A DNA stretch of 64,000 nucleotides, from contig JAOPHQ010000568.1 of assembly GCA_030340625.1 (NCBI GenBank), positions 782,001-846,000 of the forward strand, given 5' to 3'. Numbering within the stretch: position 1 is the first letter of the stretch; each line of letters opens with the position of its first letter. A model generated the notes under the pieces. That model ran no database searches and was not told where the DNA came from. It saw only the letters and a list, made by a program, of their open reading frames with translations. Below, piece by piece: positions 34,771-47,872 of the stretch. This stretch comes from Merluccius polli. Lineage: Eukaryota; Chordata; Actinopteri; Gadiformes; Merlucciidae. The translations under genes were made by a program, and so were the position numbers.

Positions 34771-36224
34771 TCTGATATTTATGATGTAAGGCCTTTCTTC
34801 TCATTCAATGATTTTTGTTTGTATCGGTTTAAAACATTTACTTACAATTAATTGCTAGGGAATAGTAAACTATAGTGGAATGCTTCTATTGTATTATATT
34901 CTGCTATAGGTGCTAACATCCTCACGAAGCTTCATCTAGCTTCATAATCCGAATATGGAGGTATTACATCTCTACATTGTGTCCAGCAAGGGTGTAGAGG
35001 AGGAGAGACTGTTATCCAATATGAAATGAAATATCCCACAAAGCGATTTAAGTTGTAAGGTACATATGTAATGATTTTTTGAATATAGCCAAAAAGGCTT
35101 TTATTTTTTTCACTTTGAAGATTTGTCGCTTTATCCCTTTTTTCATTATTTATAAAAGAACAATTTCTCAGTGTTTTTTTCTCTCAGCTTGCTGATATAT
35201 TCATTGGAAACAATCGTTTTTTTCCGCATGCAATCTGGAATTTGGCATTTTCTCTCCTTGGGTTTTGTGGTATCTACAGGAATGTAATCACCGTGTCTGT
35301 ATTAAAATTCATGAGAACAGATAAGAGAGCACTTTCATTAGTGTGGGAATTCAGATGCTGGGCAGTTTGTAAGAAAAAACAGGAGAGGAAGTGTAGGTGT
35401 ATGAGCCAGTGGGGTTGGGGGGGGGGGGGGGGGGTCTCGTTTTGAGGTCATAAGCAGTAAGATCACTGAGGTGGACACTATACCCACCTCAACATTTTTT
35501 CCATTACAAGTGAATTGGACACCGGCGTTAATGTGCTGAGGGTATAATCTGAACAAGTATTTTTAATGGCTCTGATTTAACTTGAGGGAGGGTGTTAAGC
35601 TACATCGGTGGTTTAAGTCCCCCAACTTTCACCTTGAGATCAAACACACTTTCTCAACAGTTATGAATATATAATTTTTAACTCAAAAAATAAAAACCTG
35701 CTTAACTGAGAACATATATTTGAATCATGATATCTAATAATGTGTAATGAGTGTAAAGGACATCATTTTGTCCTGGCCTGCTTTCCATTTTAAATCAGTG
35801 GGAATTAGTGGGTAGATCATATTATATAGTGGGTAGATCATCATATCATTATAAAGTGGGTAGAGTTCAATTCTCTTTGGGACAAGTGAGGCTTCTAATC
35901 AGACCCGTTCACCGAACCATAAGGCACTTTGGGTAAAAGCTTGTATTGCAAAATGTGTGTTAAAAATTATTTTGGTTCAGTTTACAACAGAAATAATAAT
36001 AAAGTTATTTCTACCATATAAGAGGAGAGCTATATATCCATGTTACCATAGCACAACACGTGCCCCAAAAAAGGTGTGGTGGACACAGGTGTGACCACGC
36101 ATTCCCTGGGGGGGGGGGGGGGGGGGGGATAAAATACCAATCTGTCCCCCTCAATGTACAGTACAAAATAGGTTAAATAAGACCTCCTTTGAGTGCTATC
36201 AATGAATCTGTCTCTTGTTATTTC
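34771..36224. other. no gene seen; two G-runs
   Basis: AT-rich DNA with G18 at 35417-35434 and G21 at 36108-36128. Short frames around the runs are glycine or proline artefacts. Confidence 0.5.
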
Positions 36225-36515
36225 TAGGGATGCACCAATACTGGCCCAAAATGTGGTATCGGGTGGCTGGAGTCTATGCATAGCTCCAATAATCGTGTTT
36301 TTTTTTTCTTATATTGTGAAATCACAGCTGCCATTCAGCCAAAAGAGGTAATACAGTTAATTGCCATGTCAACAATGACATTTAAATGTGTGGTACACTA
36401 CATTACATCATTTCTCGCCAGTCATAAGCCATGTAATAACCGGCTAGTCAACCTCCGTTGTGTATAGAATACCGTAAACAACAGAGGTTGCGTACAGTAT
36501 TCTGTCCCATCCCTA
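36225..36515. mobile_element. 291-bp TAGGGATG-type hAT relic
   Basis: It begins TAGGGATGCACCAATACTGG and ends CAGTATTCTGTCCCATCCCTA-like, giving TAGGGATG on both ends plus a shared AATACTG. The flanking octamers GTTATTTC and GTTCCCAC match at only four or five positions, so the copy is old or an end is displaced. Confidence 0.5.
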
Positions 36516-36752
36516 GTTCCCACACCGATGATGCACATTGGAGGAAGGATACATTCAGGTTGTGGAGGAGCACTTTCTGGTTAGAACTAGAACAGGATAA
36601 GGCATCAGTTTTGACATTCTTAGAGCCTGTAAGAGAGGGAGAAATCACAACGGTTAAAGAAGACGTGACGTGTTCACTCATTTAGCTAATTGGATTTATT
36701 CCAGATTTTTTATGTGATCTGTCCCGACCACAAATGGCTGCTCAACCCCCTC

Positions 36753-37697
36753 CAATTAGTGTCTCCACTCCTTTAGTGCAAGCTTCACTGCCAACAGTTT
36801 CCAGTTCCCAATGTCATAATTCCTTTCCGCCGGGGATAGCTTCTGGGAGAAGAAGGCATGCAGCTGAACCTTCTGATCCTCAGCAGACTGCTGAGACAAG
36901 ACTGCCCCCACTCCGGTGTCCGAAGCATCCACCTCCACAATAAACTGCCGAGAGAGATCTGGAAAGATGAGAATGGGTGCAGAGGTGAAACGTGACTTTA
37001 ACTCACCAAAAGCCCTCTCGGCCGTGGAGGACCACCAGAATGGAACACTCTGGGATGTGAGAGCGGTGAGGGGAGCTGCCACCGAAATGTAGTTCCAGAT
37101 GAATCGTTGGTAGAAGTTAGAGCTCAGAAAGCGTTGAAGCTCCATGCAAGTGGGGGGAGTAGGCCAGTCTGGGACCACCCTATTCTTGGCCGGATCCATT
37201 TGGAGGTTGCCAGCGTTGATGACAAATCCAAGGAAGGACACTTTTGAGACGTGAAACTCACCTTTACGAATAGCTGGTTGTCCAGAAGCCTCTGGAGGAC
37301 TCGGCGTACATGCAACACATGTTACTGTTTGGACTTGGAAAAAATGTCATCCAAGTACATGAAAACACAAACACTGAGCAGATCCCGGAGAACATCATTG
37401 ACCAAACCCTGGAAAACTGTGGGGGCATTGGAAAGACCAAAAGGCATAACTAGGTACTCTGACTCAATGATTAATGCTGTCTTCCATTCGTCCCCCTCTC
37501 TGGTCCTCACCAGATGATAAGCATTCCAGAGATCAAGTTCCTTAGTAGCTCCTTGAAGCAGTTCAAAAGCAGATGAGATAAGTGCGAGTGGGTACCTGTT
37601 CTTGACGGTGGTGTTAGTGAGTCCTCTGTAGTTGATGCAAGGGCATAGGTTTTTGTCCTTCTTCCCCACAAAGAAAAACCCAGCTCTGTTGTGCGAA
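36753..37697 (-). pseudogene. Ty3/gypsy retrotransposon pol relic (RT-RNase H)
   Basis: Minus-strand frames carry the RT core: AGFFFVGKKD at the start, CINYRGL, NRYPLAL, an LWNAYHLV segment at the A-motif position, MPFGLSNAPTVFQ, and the catalytic YLDD near 37346-37357. Connection-domain text follows (SFLGFVI, DWPTPPT, ELQRFL, NFYQRFI), then the RNase H start VEVDASDTGVGAVLSQ and the FFSQKLSPAERNYD block, ending at KEWRH (36756). RT and RNase H would copy element RNA into DNA in cytoplasmic particles. The A-motif aspartate context is LDLWNAYH. There are frameshifts between the RT and connection segments (about 37240-37320) and both ends are truncated: gag, protease, integrase and LTRs are absent. 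Confidence 0.9.
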
Positions 37698-38664
37698 CAT
37701 GAATTTACATTTAGGAGCATGTGTGTGCGAGTTGAATTTCTATTTTTGAATTAAAATGAAATAGATCACATTCCACGGCACGATAGGTTTGCTGACTGAC
37801 CAATGAAATAGCTGCCAATGAACCATTTCAATAGAAGTTGGGAGTTGTAGTTCACATATCCTCCAGGGACTATATTTCACCTGGAGAAAGACTAAATAAT
37901 GATAAGACTGCGCTCCAACTGGTGAGAAACAAAATATCAATCCAGTGATTTTTCCACTTGTTACAATGTTATGATTCTACCTTTTAAAATAAGTCCCTGT
38001 AATGTACAACACAGGTTCAGATTTTAAGCGGGAATATCAGGATGTGATGTAAAGCTGATACCATACTTACATACACCTGAACATTAGCGGCAGCTGCCAA
38101 TGTACTGTATTTCTCCCATGTGTCCGTCTCCCTGAACTGGAGTGCACTTCCAACCGGAGTGGCTCACAACATTACATTACCATCACATACTTTTGCTTTG
38201 CTGTAAACAAGAATGCGCACAGAATCGTATTAAGAATTCAAGCTTGGTTGGAAAATGGATGTACAGTAAACAGTCCTATAAAAAATGTCCTTGACCACAG
38301 ATATGGCTGGATTTGAGAATCTGTTTGAAAATGACGATGGGCCCTAGTACAGAGAGTTAAGCTTTATTTTTGTTTACATCTATCATTCATTTATCACTTT
38401 AAAATAAATGGCAGCAACCAAATATAACATCTTTATTGCAAGTGTAATCCCTCTATTTTGACTGCGCAGTACTACACAGTGTTCACAGGGGAAACAGTCA
38501 GTGTCGAGCCCTGGCCCTGCTGCAGTACTTGAGATGATAATGACAGACGTTGTTATCATACAGTTATATGTCAGGCTACCATCAGAAACGTGTCTTGGTT
38601 GGGAATGAAATGTGAAATGATTGGTTATTCAGAATCAGGAAATGTCTGTCTAAGCATCACTTAA
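37698..38664. other. no gene seen
   Basis: Unique-looking AT-rich DNA between the gypsy relic and the next element; no frame above about 66 codons makes sense. Confidence 0.45.
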
Positions 38665-39261
38665 GGCCTTTACACACCGGCGGCGTGACGAATAGACGTC
38701 ACGACAATGAGAAATACTTGCCTGCGAATATTTTGCATTAAAACCATTCATACCGGGAGCAATGCGGATTACTCCAGAATTTGCGCCAGCTCATTCTTCA
38801 GAAAAAACAACAAAAGAAGAGGAGATTTTGGGTACATACCATTTTACAAGATGGAGAAAGAGAAGGACAGTTCCACTGCTTGAGCTGAAGCTCTACCACG
38901 GCCAGTTCCGGACATATTAGTTATAATACATATTATTTCTATGAACTATATAAGGTATTCACTATCCTGATAGCCGAGTTGTTCGGCAATGCTACTCCAC
39001 GCGCTGTCCTTCAGTCCATTGGGAGAAACACAAACAATCAACAGGTCCGCCATTAATGTAACGTGATTGGTTGATGCCTTTTTGTTGCTGTGTGAAAGCT
39101 GGGAAAAATCGACCTTGTTCCGGAAAAAAAAGACGCCGCTTTTTTGCCACTTAATATTGGCGTGCAGTGTGAAAGTACTCATAACAAAAACAACAATTCG
39201 AGAAAATGTATTGACATGCACATTAATCGCAAGAAAAAAACGCCCCTGTAGTGTAAAGACC
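38665..39261. mobile_element. Harbinger-like non-autonomous element
   Basis: The left end GGCCTTTACACACCGGCG and the right end CGCCCCTGTAGTGTAAAGACC-like are imperfectly complementary (GGYCTTTACAC...). On the minus strand, a short stretch ending DSAWSSIAEQLG (near 38960-39000) resembles the start of a MADF domain, the DNA-binding module often paired with PIF/Harbinger transposases. No clean 3-bp duplication is visible. The 115-codon minus frame is not intact as a protein of that family. Confidence 0.45.
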
Positions 39262-39817
39262 TGTTCAATTATCAGGGATTGGCTTGTAGTCACCTAAAAG
39301 AAAACAAAATGGATCTCCAAATCCCAAGTCCTTGGTAAACAAGATCACAGCCTCAGAGCTTTTCGCTGTGACAGTTACAAACACAAAAAGTGCTTGGTCA
39401 GTGAAATCCTAGTGCTAGTGAAACTAGCATTGACTAATAGGTCATAAAAAGTATCAGATATTTGATTTCATATTTTAAATGTAGTATGAATTGAGCATTG
39501 TGGTGGACTCTGTTACAACAAGAAAGCTTGGGAAACTCATATTTTATTAATTTGATAATTTATTGATTCTCTGTGAGAATATCTGTTTCAGCTGACTGCG
39601 CCTGCCTCTGTATGAGCCAATTGAGGTTTTAGACTGCTCCCGTCATTTCTGACCAATCAGGGCATTTCTTCCCTGATTGGTTTGGGGAATCCATCTTGCC
39701 TTTAAATCAGAGGTGCATGAATGCAACACTTCTCAATGGTGGAGCAACGTGGTGAGGGAAGGAGCAGAGAGGGAGAGACGTTTGTTTTGGTTGATTAGTT
39801 TCAAAAACTTGCTCTCT

Positions 39818-39837
<20 letters not shown>

Positions 39838-39905
<68 letters not shown>
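39838..39905. repeat. (CT)n microsatellite
   Basis: Mostly pure CT; (GA)n on the other strand. Polypurine-polypyrimidine DNA. Confidence 0.92.
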
Positions 39906-39908
<3 letters not shown>

Positions 39909-40526
39909 AGAGACAAACAGTGTTTCTTGTTACTACTAATCAATCTTGATAAAAGCCCAACATTTTTTAGTACTGTAACAGAATGCAATGTGGAGGGTCT
40001 ATGCTCAGTGAGGGGGCGTTTTAGGACATTAATCATCAGGCACCAAAGAACGGCTGAGAACCACGTCAGATCATTTGGAAATGGCATACATATAGTATGT
40101 GAACAGAGAATTGCAGTATCAGCGGTGTGTTTACACCGTCAGATCCACAGCCTTTGTATTGGCAAGGTTACGTTAAGTCAATACTTCCTTGCTCATGGGA
40201 AAAAAATAATAACGTGTGTGCTTATACTGGAGGAAGCACTCCAGTACTCACTGGAACTAACTGGACACGATATTAAAGACATGTTTAATGCCGCATAACG
40301 CATGTTTAAAAAAAACATTAAAATGAGCTTACTATTGTTTCCAACAAAGGCGCACACGTTCAGTGTGATGTAAGTGATGCATGTAAGTGCCTGAAGTCAA
40401 ATCCAGGTCTCCACAGCAACAGCAAAGTTATTTTGGTAACGGTATAGTGGAAATAGTAGTGATATCACAATATTTCCAAGGATTCATTGAAAATGAAAAA
40501 TGGAAGTGGGAATAATAGGGTGTTCA
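39906..40526. other. no gene seen
   Basis: A 123-codon plus-strand frame (39927-40298) crosses it without a recognisable domain; not called. Confidence 0.35.
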
Positions 40527-40609
40527 CAGACTGGCCTACTCCCCCCACTTGCATGGAGCTTCAATGCTTTCTGAGCTTCTCTAACTTCTACCAACGATTC
40601 ATCTGGAAG
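40527..40609 (+). pseudogene. 83-bp gypsy pol fragment, same family as 36753-37697
   Basis: The plus strand reads WPTPPTCMELQ and then NFYQRFIW, the RT-RNase H connection region. It is nearly identical at DNA level to the reverse complement of about 37105-37183, apart from a substitution and a short insertion near the CTGAGC site. Both sides break off abruptly. It may be a filler or gene-conversion scrap rather than an independent insertion. Confidence 0.85.
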
Positions 40610-41008
40610 TGGGTGGAAACATGCTAATTTAACTCAAGATAATAAAAAAAAAAACAAGCCCAAACCCTGGTCAAGGGAGGATCCAAAGGAAAGGTTTATG
40701 ATTCCCTAAACCTCCCCGTTTGTTGCTGTAATCCTGGCGATATATAGCTTGTTGTTTTCAGTGAGTTTTGGTGACCCCCTTCGGACCCCCTTGCTGACCA
40801 ATTTATAGTTAAAAAAACAAACCCTTTGGATTCGCATAAGGCAGAAAATCACAGCGGCTACCTCTAAAGGTTGTGTAATCACAGGCTCCATGTCCCTCCT
40901 CAGTCCTATTACCCACAAGGGTTGCACCTCTCTAGTAATGGAGAAACAACCCAGACTAAGGCTGTTCACTCTCTCTTGTTTGAAGATACGACCCAGTGAG
41001 GCTGTCTA

Positions 41009-41010
<2 letters not shown>

Positions 41011-41091
<81 letters not shown>

Positions 41092-41116
41092 TCCCTCTCC
41101 CTCTCTCTCTCTCTCT
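41011..41116. repeat. (CT)n/(CCCTCT)n microsatellite
   Basis: About 75 bases of pure CT, then CCCTCT units, then CT again. Confidence 0.94.
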
Positions 41117-41575
41117 TATCTCTTGACATGGATATTAGTCTACTGTAATAGACCCCTTTCACAGAGGTGTCATCATAGGACAAATACAGGTGTCATTCAT
41201 AACACTAATTATGGGTCTGTTCCTTTGATGTACCAAGACACAGGTAGACTAAACTAGTGAAGATAAGTCTACTCCCCATGAGCAACACCTGTGTGTGTCC
41301 TACAAGGATGCCTCTGTAAAAAGGGTCTGATGATATTAGTATTGTAGTGGTTAGTAGCGAGCTGTAAATTGACAGCGAAGAGGGTGGTTATTTGCTGTCT
41401 GTTTCGTATTCCGGTCCACTATACCAGGGCCATTGTCTTTCCTTTTGTTAGTGTTTTCTGTTTCCTCTCATATATCAAATCCCTCACCCTCCTGATTGAT
41501 AGCACTACAACCTTTCAGATTGATAGCACTATAACCTTTCAGCGCACCTCTCAGACACTGCTTCCTGGGACACAC

Positions 41576-41735
41576 TCTCACACACACACACACACACACA
41601 CATATGCATGCACTCAGGCACACATATGCACGCACACACATTCAAACCCCCTTATGCATATCTACCAACACACACAAACACAGGTGCACACACATGCACA
41701 CAGGCACACACATATGCACGCACGCACACACACAC

Positions 41736-41808
<73 letters not shown>
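41576..41808. repeat. compound (CA)n microsatellite
   Basis: CA runs with CATATGCACGCA interruptions occur at about 41620, 41709 and nearby, ending in a pure CA tract of about 68 bases (41741-41808). Frames through it are His-Thr artefacts. Confidence 0.93.
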
Positions 41809-41809
<1 letters not shown>

Positions 41810-41983
41810 CATCAATCAAGGTGACAATGCCTCTAACCAGTGGTGTCCCCAGTAATCTCATCAGGGGTATGGATTGATATTCTGCCAGAGAGGTTAAGAC
41901 TCTGTGCTTCTGCTCTGGACCAGCATGCAGGTAAGAAGCACTGCAGCACACTGCCATCTCCTTCACTCTCAAGTGCCCTTGTG

Positions 41984-42012
41984 AGACACACACACACACA
42001 CACACACACACA
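41984..42012. repeat. (CA)n microsatellite
   Basis: An uninterrupted CA run. Confidence 0.9.
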
Positions 42013-42804
42013 TAGGCTACACATATCTGGAACTTTTAGCATAAACTCATTAGAATAACTGGCAGACTGTGCCGTCTCGCTCAGCCCATAATGTGCCGGT
42101 TAGGATTTGATTTGAGAGTCCGGGACAAACAATGAGCATGCTGATACTTTGAAAGTTTCAGGAAGTGCAATGGCCATCAAATTTTACAGTGAGATACCTG
42201 AGCGAAGCCAATTACGCAGATACATGTGGGAAAATGATTCACAACATATTTAACATATCTCTCTCAATATTAACCAGGCAGGCACTATGTAAAAATGTTC
42301 GCCCCATCTGACCCTTTTTCTTCTACATTTTCAAAATGATGTAGAAAAATAATAAAACCCATCGCATCTTCAAACTGTTTGCTTAACTGTTTGCTTATCC
42401 ACTCAAACTATGGACCTCCAGACTCATTTAGAAAGTAAAAATACCTGCCGTGATTGAGCAGGGGGTGGACACCTTTTTAGCACCATCTTTAACTTTAATC
42501 TGTGAACAATTTCAACGATTTTGTTAGTAGCTAGTGAATGTATTGTGTCTGTGTAATGCGGGGAGCGAGAAAAAGACTATCTCAATTAAAAGGTTCAAAG
42601 TGAATGCACACACTGGAACTACAGCAACAAGGCTGTGGCATCGCATACAACATAAACAACAACATGGGCCATAGTCAGTACATGCAATCAGCAACACACA
42701 CATGAGCGGAGCTGATACTCGCACTACACAGACATGGTAAGGCTATGAACTGAATTATTCTAACCCGCACCACTGAATATGATATGAATCACCGCACAAC
42801 ATAT
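42013..42804. other. no gene seen
   Basis: Unique-looking DNA; no terminal repeats or plausible frame. Confidence 0.45.
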
Positions 42805-43160
42805 GGGGGGGGGGGGGGGGGGGCACTTAGATTTGTTTAATTATAACTATAAAGTTAATTGGAATTGCAAGGTACATCATAATTCCCATTAAGATCATTA
42901 TAATTCTCATTAACTTAAAGAAAATGGAGGAAAGGCAGTTATTTGTATAGTATGCCTTTATTTATAAATGGATCAGGAGAATGGAAAAAGAAAACCTCAC
43001 ATTTTATCAAAAAGGTTTGTATACTGCAAAATAAAACATTGCTAGGGTCCCTGGTACTACTGGAAAAGGGGTGCAGATGGATGGATGAATGGAAGGGTGG
43101 AGGGTTGGTTGGATGGATGGGTGGATGATGGATGGATGGATGGATGGATGATGGATGGAT
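42805..43160. repeat. G19 run and (GGAT)n repeat
   Basis: G-run at 42805-42823. GGAT/GGGT tetranucleotides at about 43074-43160, partly interrupted by GATGATGG. Confidence 0.85.
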
Positions 43161-44492
43161 AGTGATACCCTAACCCTATCTCCCTACATTTTCAAAATGA
43201 TGGGCATCCTTTACTGATCCCCCTAGTTTATTAGTGACACCTTTAAATCCTCCCTCGCTATTCAACATATTATCCATTTTAAGACGAATCCCATAATTAA
43301 CATGATTGACTGGACCATACGTATGACAGAGGCGCCAGTCAAATTGAGAATGATTCACTTTTGCCTGTCAAAGCAATTCAGTGTTTGGTAAAGATGTCTT
43401 TTATTCTCACTAAAGCTCAACAGTGTGGTGCAATGCCTAATTGAGACCGAGTAGTTTTCTCAGCGACACAAAAATAAATATGAGTAGTTGCCAGATTCCA
43501 AGAGGCTTATTTGTTTCAAATATTTTTTGGAAGTAACTTTTCTAAATGTTAAGCTACAGCAGTGTTCTTAATAATAGATATGCCACATTAGTGCAATTTG
43601 TGAGACCATGCCAAGAAATTAGTTTATAAATATATAATTAAAAAGAAAGTGATTTCACCGGATGGTTCGCTGGCTCATATAATCATATAATCCAAAGCGC
43701 CAAAGTGTAATAGTTTATTAAATTAATCTTAGAATTGTATTCTTGGGAAGGATACCAGAAATGTGTATTCTTCACTAGTTGTAAACATCCTACAGTACCA
43801 GCCATGTTGTATCCAAATATATTGTGTAAACATTATTCAAACCTAATACAGTCCAAATCACCACCCAAAATGCCTTTCTAAATGTTAAAAACAAGGTCTT
43901 GTTTCCATTACTATATGTAAACCGTGTTGACCGTCAGTAATGAACACTGCATTCATTCAAGGAAATATAACAAACTTCATCACAGGAATAGAGAAATACT
44001 CAGCGACACATCACTCTGATGTTCACTGTGTCATACCGCTGTAGCATAGACAGAATGGGTGCTCCCAAAGGATCTTGGGTAATTTAGCAGGCAATGAGCA
44101 TTCATATCTCTTATCTAGCAAGACCCATCTAGCAAGACCCATTAAGACAAACACACACACACACGTTACTTAAAAGTCTTATAAATCTAGATGGGCATCT
44201 CCACGTCGTACACATGGCAGACACGCACCAAAATAATGGTCCCACTGTACCAGAGAACTGAATTTCGAATACAGCTTAGATGAAATGAGGAGGAAAATGG
44301 GCAGAATATACAGCAGAGCCATGGATGAAGAGACAGAGAGACAGACTGAGCGATTACAAAGAACCAGGGCCAGACGGACGAGAAAAGGAGAAGAAAAACA
44401 ATAAAAAGGGGAGGATGGAGACGTGTTAGAAAGGAGAGTTATGGATCACCTCTTTTGTTTTGTGGATCAAGTTTTCGGTGTGGACATCGCTG
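43161..44492. other. no gene seen
   Basis: AT-rich unique-looking DNA. ATCTAGCAAGACCCATCTAG (44112-44131) is an immediate tandem of an AGACCCATCTAGCA-like unit. Confidence 0.45.
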
Positions 44493-44661
44493 CCCCCCCC
44501 CCCCCCCCCCTACTCCTCAACATCCCTCTCTCCACCTTGAGAATGTCCATGCATACACTATATGGGCTTCAAACGGCCCTCCAAGGCTGGGCTGATTGCT
44601 ATATACAGTCACCAATGGCCTGTGTGTGTGCGTGTGTGTGTGTGTGTGCGTGTGTGCCTGC
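44493..44661. repeat. C18 run and (TG)n tract
   Basis: C-run at 44493-44510; interrupted TG tract at about 44621-44656. Confidence 0.85.
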
Positions 44662-45490
44662 GGCAGTGCGGCGGGCTCCTTCCATCAGGTTAAACAGAGC
44701 AGGACGAACAGATCATTCACCTCCATTTGACCATGCAAACACTGAGGCAGGGTGCATGCTGCTATGCAGGTACTGTGCACACACACTTATCTGTGCACAT
44801 GGATACCTACAGTGGTAGCGGAACAGGTATTGTTTTAATGAATCAATACATTTAAATGTTTCTTTTTTTTTAAGTTGTATGTCAGCACTGCTAAAGCAGG
44901 GAATGGATTGAACTGGAACACACACACACACACATACTGTGTGTGCACATACTGTGGCAACTCTAGCTTTGTGCGGTAAAGGTGGTTGTCAGATCAACCA
45001 TCAGGGAGAGGGGGTGAGGATTAAAATCAGGGGTGCAGGGGGCCAGGGGTGGTCATGGCCACCCTGCTAAAACAGAAATAACTCCACAATCGGGGACATA
45101 GAAGACCGTCTCCTTTCTCTATTCTGCCATGGACCACCTTGCGTCGACCTCACCAGGCTCTCCCTATCCTCCTCGTGCTCCTCCACAGCTTCACCTCCGG
45201 GTGTGAATCAGCTGCCGCTCATTAGTAGTGATTACCTATCCTCGCTCCCAGTCGTTCACATCTCGACAACGCCTGGAACGAGATGCTTTGAATGTGTGTG
45301 TGGCGAGAATGAGGGCGGGAGCATGCTTCGGAGGGAGCGATATCCGTTTCAGTTACGTGGGTTTAGTGGCGAGAGGTAAGAATGAAGGAGGCGAGAGGGG
45401 GGGGGGGGACTTTTGATAGAGGGATATCAGTTTCCGTTACATGTTCCATATATTGCTTTGTCAAAAAACTCGTATTCTAGTTGTCTTTGT

Positions 45491-45514
45491 CAAGTTATTC
45501 GTAGAAATAACTTG
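45491..45514. repeat. hairpin with perfect 9-bp arms
   Basis: CAAGTTATT (45491-45499) and AATAACTTG (45506-45514) surround 6 bases. Confidence 0.6.
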
Positions 45515-45795
45515 GCCTTGTCTTTGTTGTTGTTCTTCTTGTCATGTTCTTATTCTTCTCGCTCCGGGGACTGTTAACTGACGTCCACAACTCATAGGAA
45601 GTAAAGCCGCAGTTCCACCCAAAGTAAAGCTCCACCCAGAACTTTTGGTCCCAGGAACTACTTTTCCATGAACTAAACGGTTCCTTCTGCCCGTTGTCTT
45701 TGTTTCCACCCACAGAGATTAGGCTGTATTAAGATTAGGCTGTATTGTAGTGCACAGCACGTGCCACCAGAGGTCTACCGGTGGAAAAGAGATAA

Positions 45796-46200
45796 ATGCC
45801 TCTGCACTTGTTTGGGAGTATTTTGGGTTTAGTACCGATGGCAAAGGTGAACCAACTAACACGGACGAAGCTGTGTGCACTATTTGCCTTGTTGATCGTG
45901 ATTTACTGCTTTGAAAATAGGGTCATTGAGTCAACGCTGGAAAAGAGACGAGCAGTAGTAGCAAAGCAGATTCACAACGCCCAAAATGCTAGACTTAAAG
46001 TAAGCAAACCGATCAATAAGGTCTGGACTTCTTCATCGGGCCATCTGTCGGTTTGTGGCTGCAGTTGTTTACAAATGGCGGCTGAAATAAAATGCTGCTA
46101 CTCGACCAATCAGAAATGTTCAGTGCTGCAAGCCCCATGCCCAAAATGCCTGTACTTTTGGATAGTACTACCTCTCGAGCAGGGACTTTTTGGGGGGTAA
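45796..46200 (+). pseudogene. 134-codon frame, possible DNA-transposon exon
   Basis: An open frame of 134 codons, the best non-repetitive frame in the area. It starts near a second ATG (45838) followed by KVNQLTRTKLCALFALLIVI, which reads as a basic start and a hydrophobic segment (about residues 27-40), then a charged region. GGAACTACTTTTCCATGAAC-like words before it (from about 45654) and an AGTACTACC...AGGGACTTTTT block after it (46163-46191) look like decayed inverted ends. That suggests a short DNA transposon carrying its first exon rather than a host gene. I do not recognise a family with certainty. Confidence 0.35.
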
Positions 46201-46231
46201 AATAATGCCGTCCCAGCTCCTGCTCTTTGCA

Positions 46232-46430
46232 CATACACGCACACACGCACACACACACGTCTGGTGCCGTGTTGCAGAGAGAAGAGGATTTATGCCATCA
46301 CTGGTGTATCCTCAAGAGAACCAATCAAAGCAAAGCGCGTGTTGAGGTCATGGCGGCTTCCGTCATCACCATCTGGGCTGTTAGGCACCCCTCAAATAAT
46401 GCACACGCACACACACACACAAAGTTACAC
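46232..46430. repeat. short (CA)n/(CACG)n tracts
   Basis: CA/CG-containing runs at about 46232-46258 and 46401-46420. Confidence 0.75.
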
Positions 46431-46735
46431 ACCATGCCACTGATAGCGGCAAATCAATTTAACTTTCATGCCTTGTCCCTTCAGAGAATGAGACAGTGCT
46501 CTGAATAATGAAGAGAAAACCAGGAGAAGGAGGTACCGTAGAGGGAAGAGATGGGAGGAGGAGAAGAGAGCAGCAGAAGGAAGGAAGGAAGGAGTGAGGA
46601 TGAGGTTGGTGGTGAAGGAGAAGAGAAAGGGGTTAATTTGTCCCAGCTGTCAGCATTAAAATACTGTGTGTACACAGCTCTCTCTATCAGGACAGTAACT
46701 CCACACTTAATACATAATATGTATATAACATCACA

Positions 46736-46890
46736 CACACACACACACAAACACGCAAACACACACACACGCAAGCAAGCAAGCAAGCACCCACACCCAC
46801 ACCTTATACAAACACAGACCGGCACAGATATTCATGAATATTAACACACAAACACTGACCTATCTCTCCCCCCCCCCCACACACACACAG
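46736..46890. repeat. (CA)n, (GCAA)n and C-run tracts
   Basis: CA run at about 46735-46749, GCAA tetranucleotides at about 46771-46789, C10 near 46869-46878 followed by CA. Confidence 0.8.
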
Positions 46891-47668
46891 TGAAGATGTC
46901 ACACATTGTCCTCTAATGAGATCCGTCATATTATTCTACTTTCCTGCAGGACTCAGGCTGGAGAAGCACTACTGTGCCTCTCAACCACCACACTTTGCCT
47001 ATTATCCTAATTGTGCAAAAACAAGACGATTTTTTAAACATGCCTCTTGTTTTAGATCACAAACATTAGGGCGGAAAATGCATCAATGATAACATAATAG
47101 AGTAAAATGGATTAGAATACACAACTTGTGTATTCAATGTATTTTCAACATTCAAGCTTAGGCTAATCGAATTTGCCATTTTGAGAGCAGACACTGTGCT
47201 AATCAATATCTAAAATGGAAAACAAAGCACGTTTCATCTTGGTTGTTCTGCCAAAAATGTTTGAACGCTTTAAAGACTCATTTTCTCCGACAGACAATGC
47301 CATTCTCTATTAATGAGCAATTTAAAAAAATATTCTTTAGGATAGTAACACAGAAAACAAGGGATGGAGATAGATCTGAAATAAATCAAAAGGTGAATGA
47401 ATGTCAGTGGAAGTGTTGAGTATTCTTTCTTTTTAAGCGGTGTAGTGATAGAAAGGTGAAGTAAGATTAAAGAAGAGTTAATATAAATAGTCTGGGGATA
47501 GCCTTTGGTATGGTTAGAGACATCCGCGTCGATAGACCCAGGCTTCCGGGGCCGAGTCATTTTTATCCAGCCCCGAACTTATCCCCCCCGATTGTGTCTG
47601 TCTCTGTACTAACCGTAGACTGTAGGTAGGCTATAGCCTACGAGCAGCCTAACTAACATGCACTAATG

Positions 47669-47692
47669 TGTGGTAAAACATGTTTTACCACA
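47669..47692. repeat. perfect 24-bp palindrome
   Basis: TGTGGTAAAACA is followed directly by its complement TGTTTTACCACA. It lies upstream of the gypsy gag relic, possibly within its 5' LTR. Confidence 0.75.
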
Positions 47693-47872
47693 GCTGTACC
47701 GTGGTCTACCGGTATGTTGTACTGCTTATTTGAAAGAAGAGAAAAAGTACAGCGTTAAATTCATGCTAGTGTCTTGCTCTCTCTTCTTTTTGCTGTGTGG
47801 ATTATTTGGAATATAACAAATTGTTGACGAGGATTGGATTGTCGATGTGCCTCTCCCTGCATTGTTCCTACC

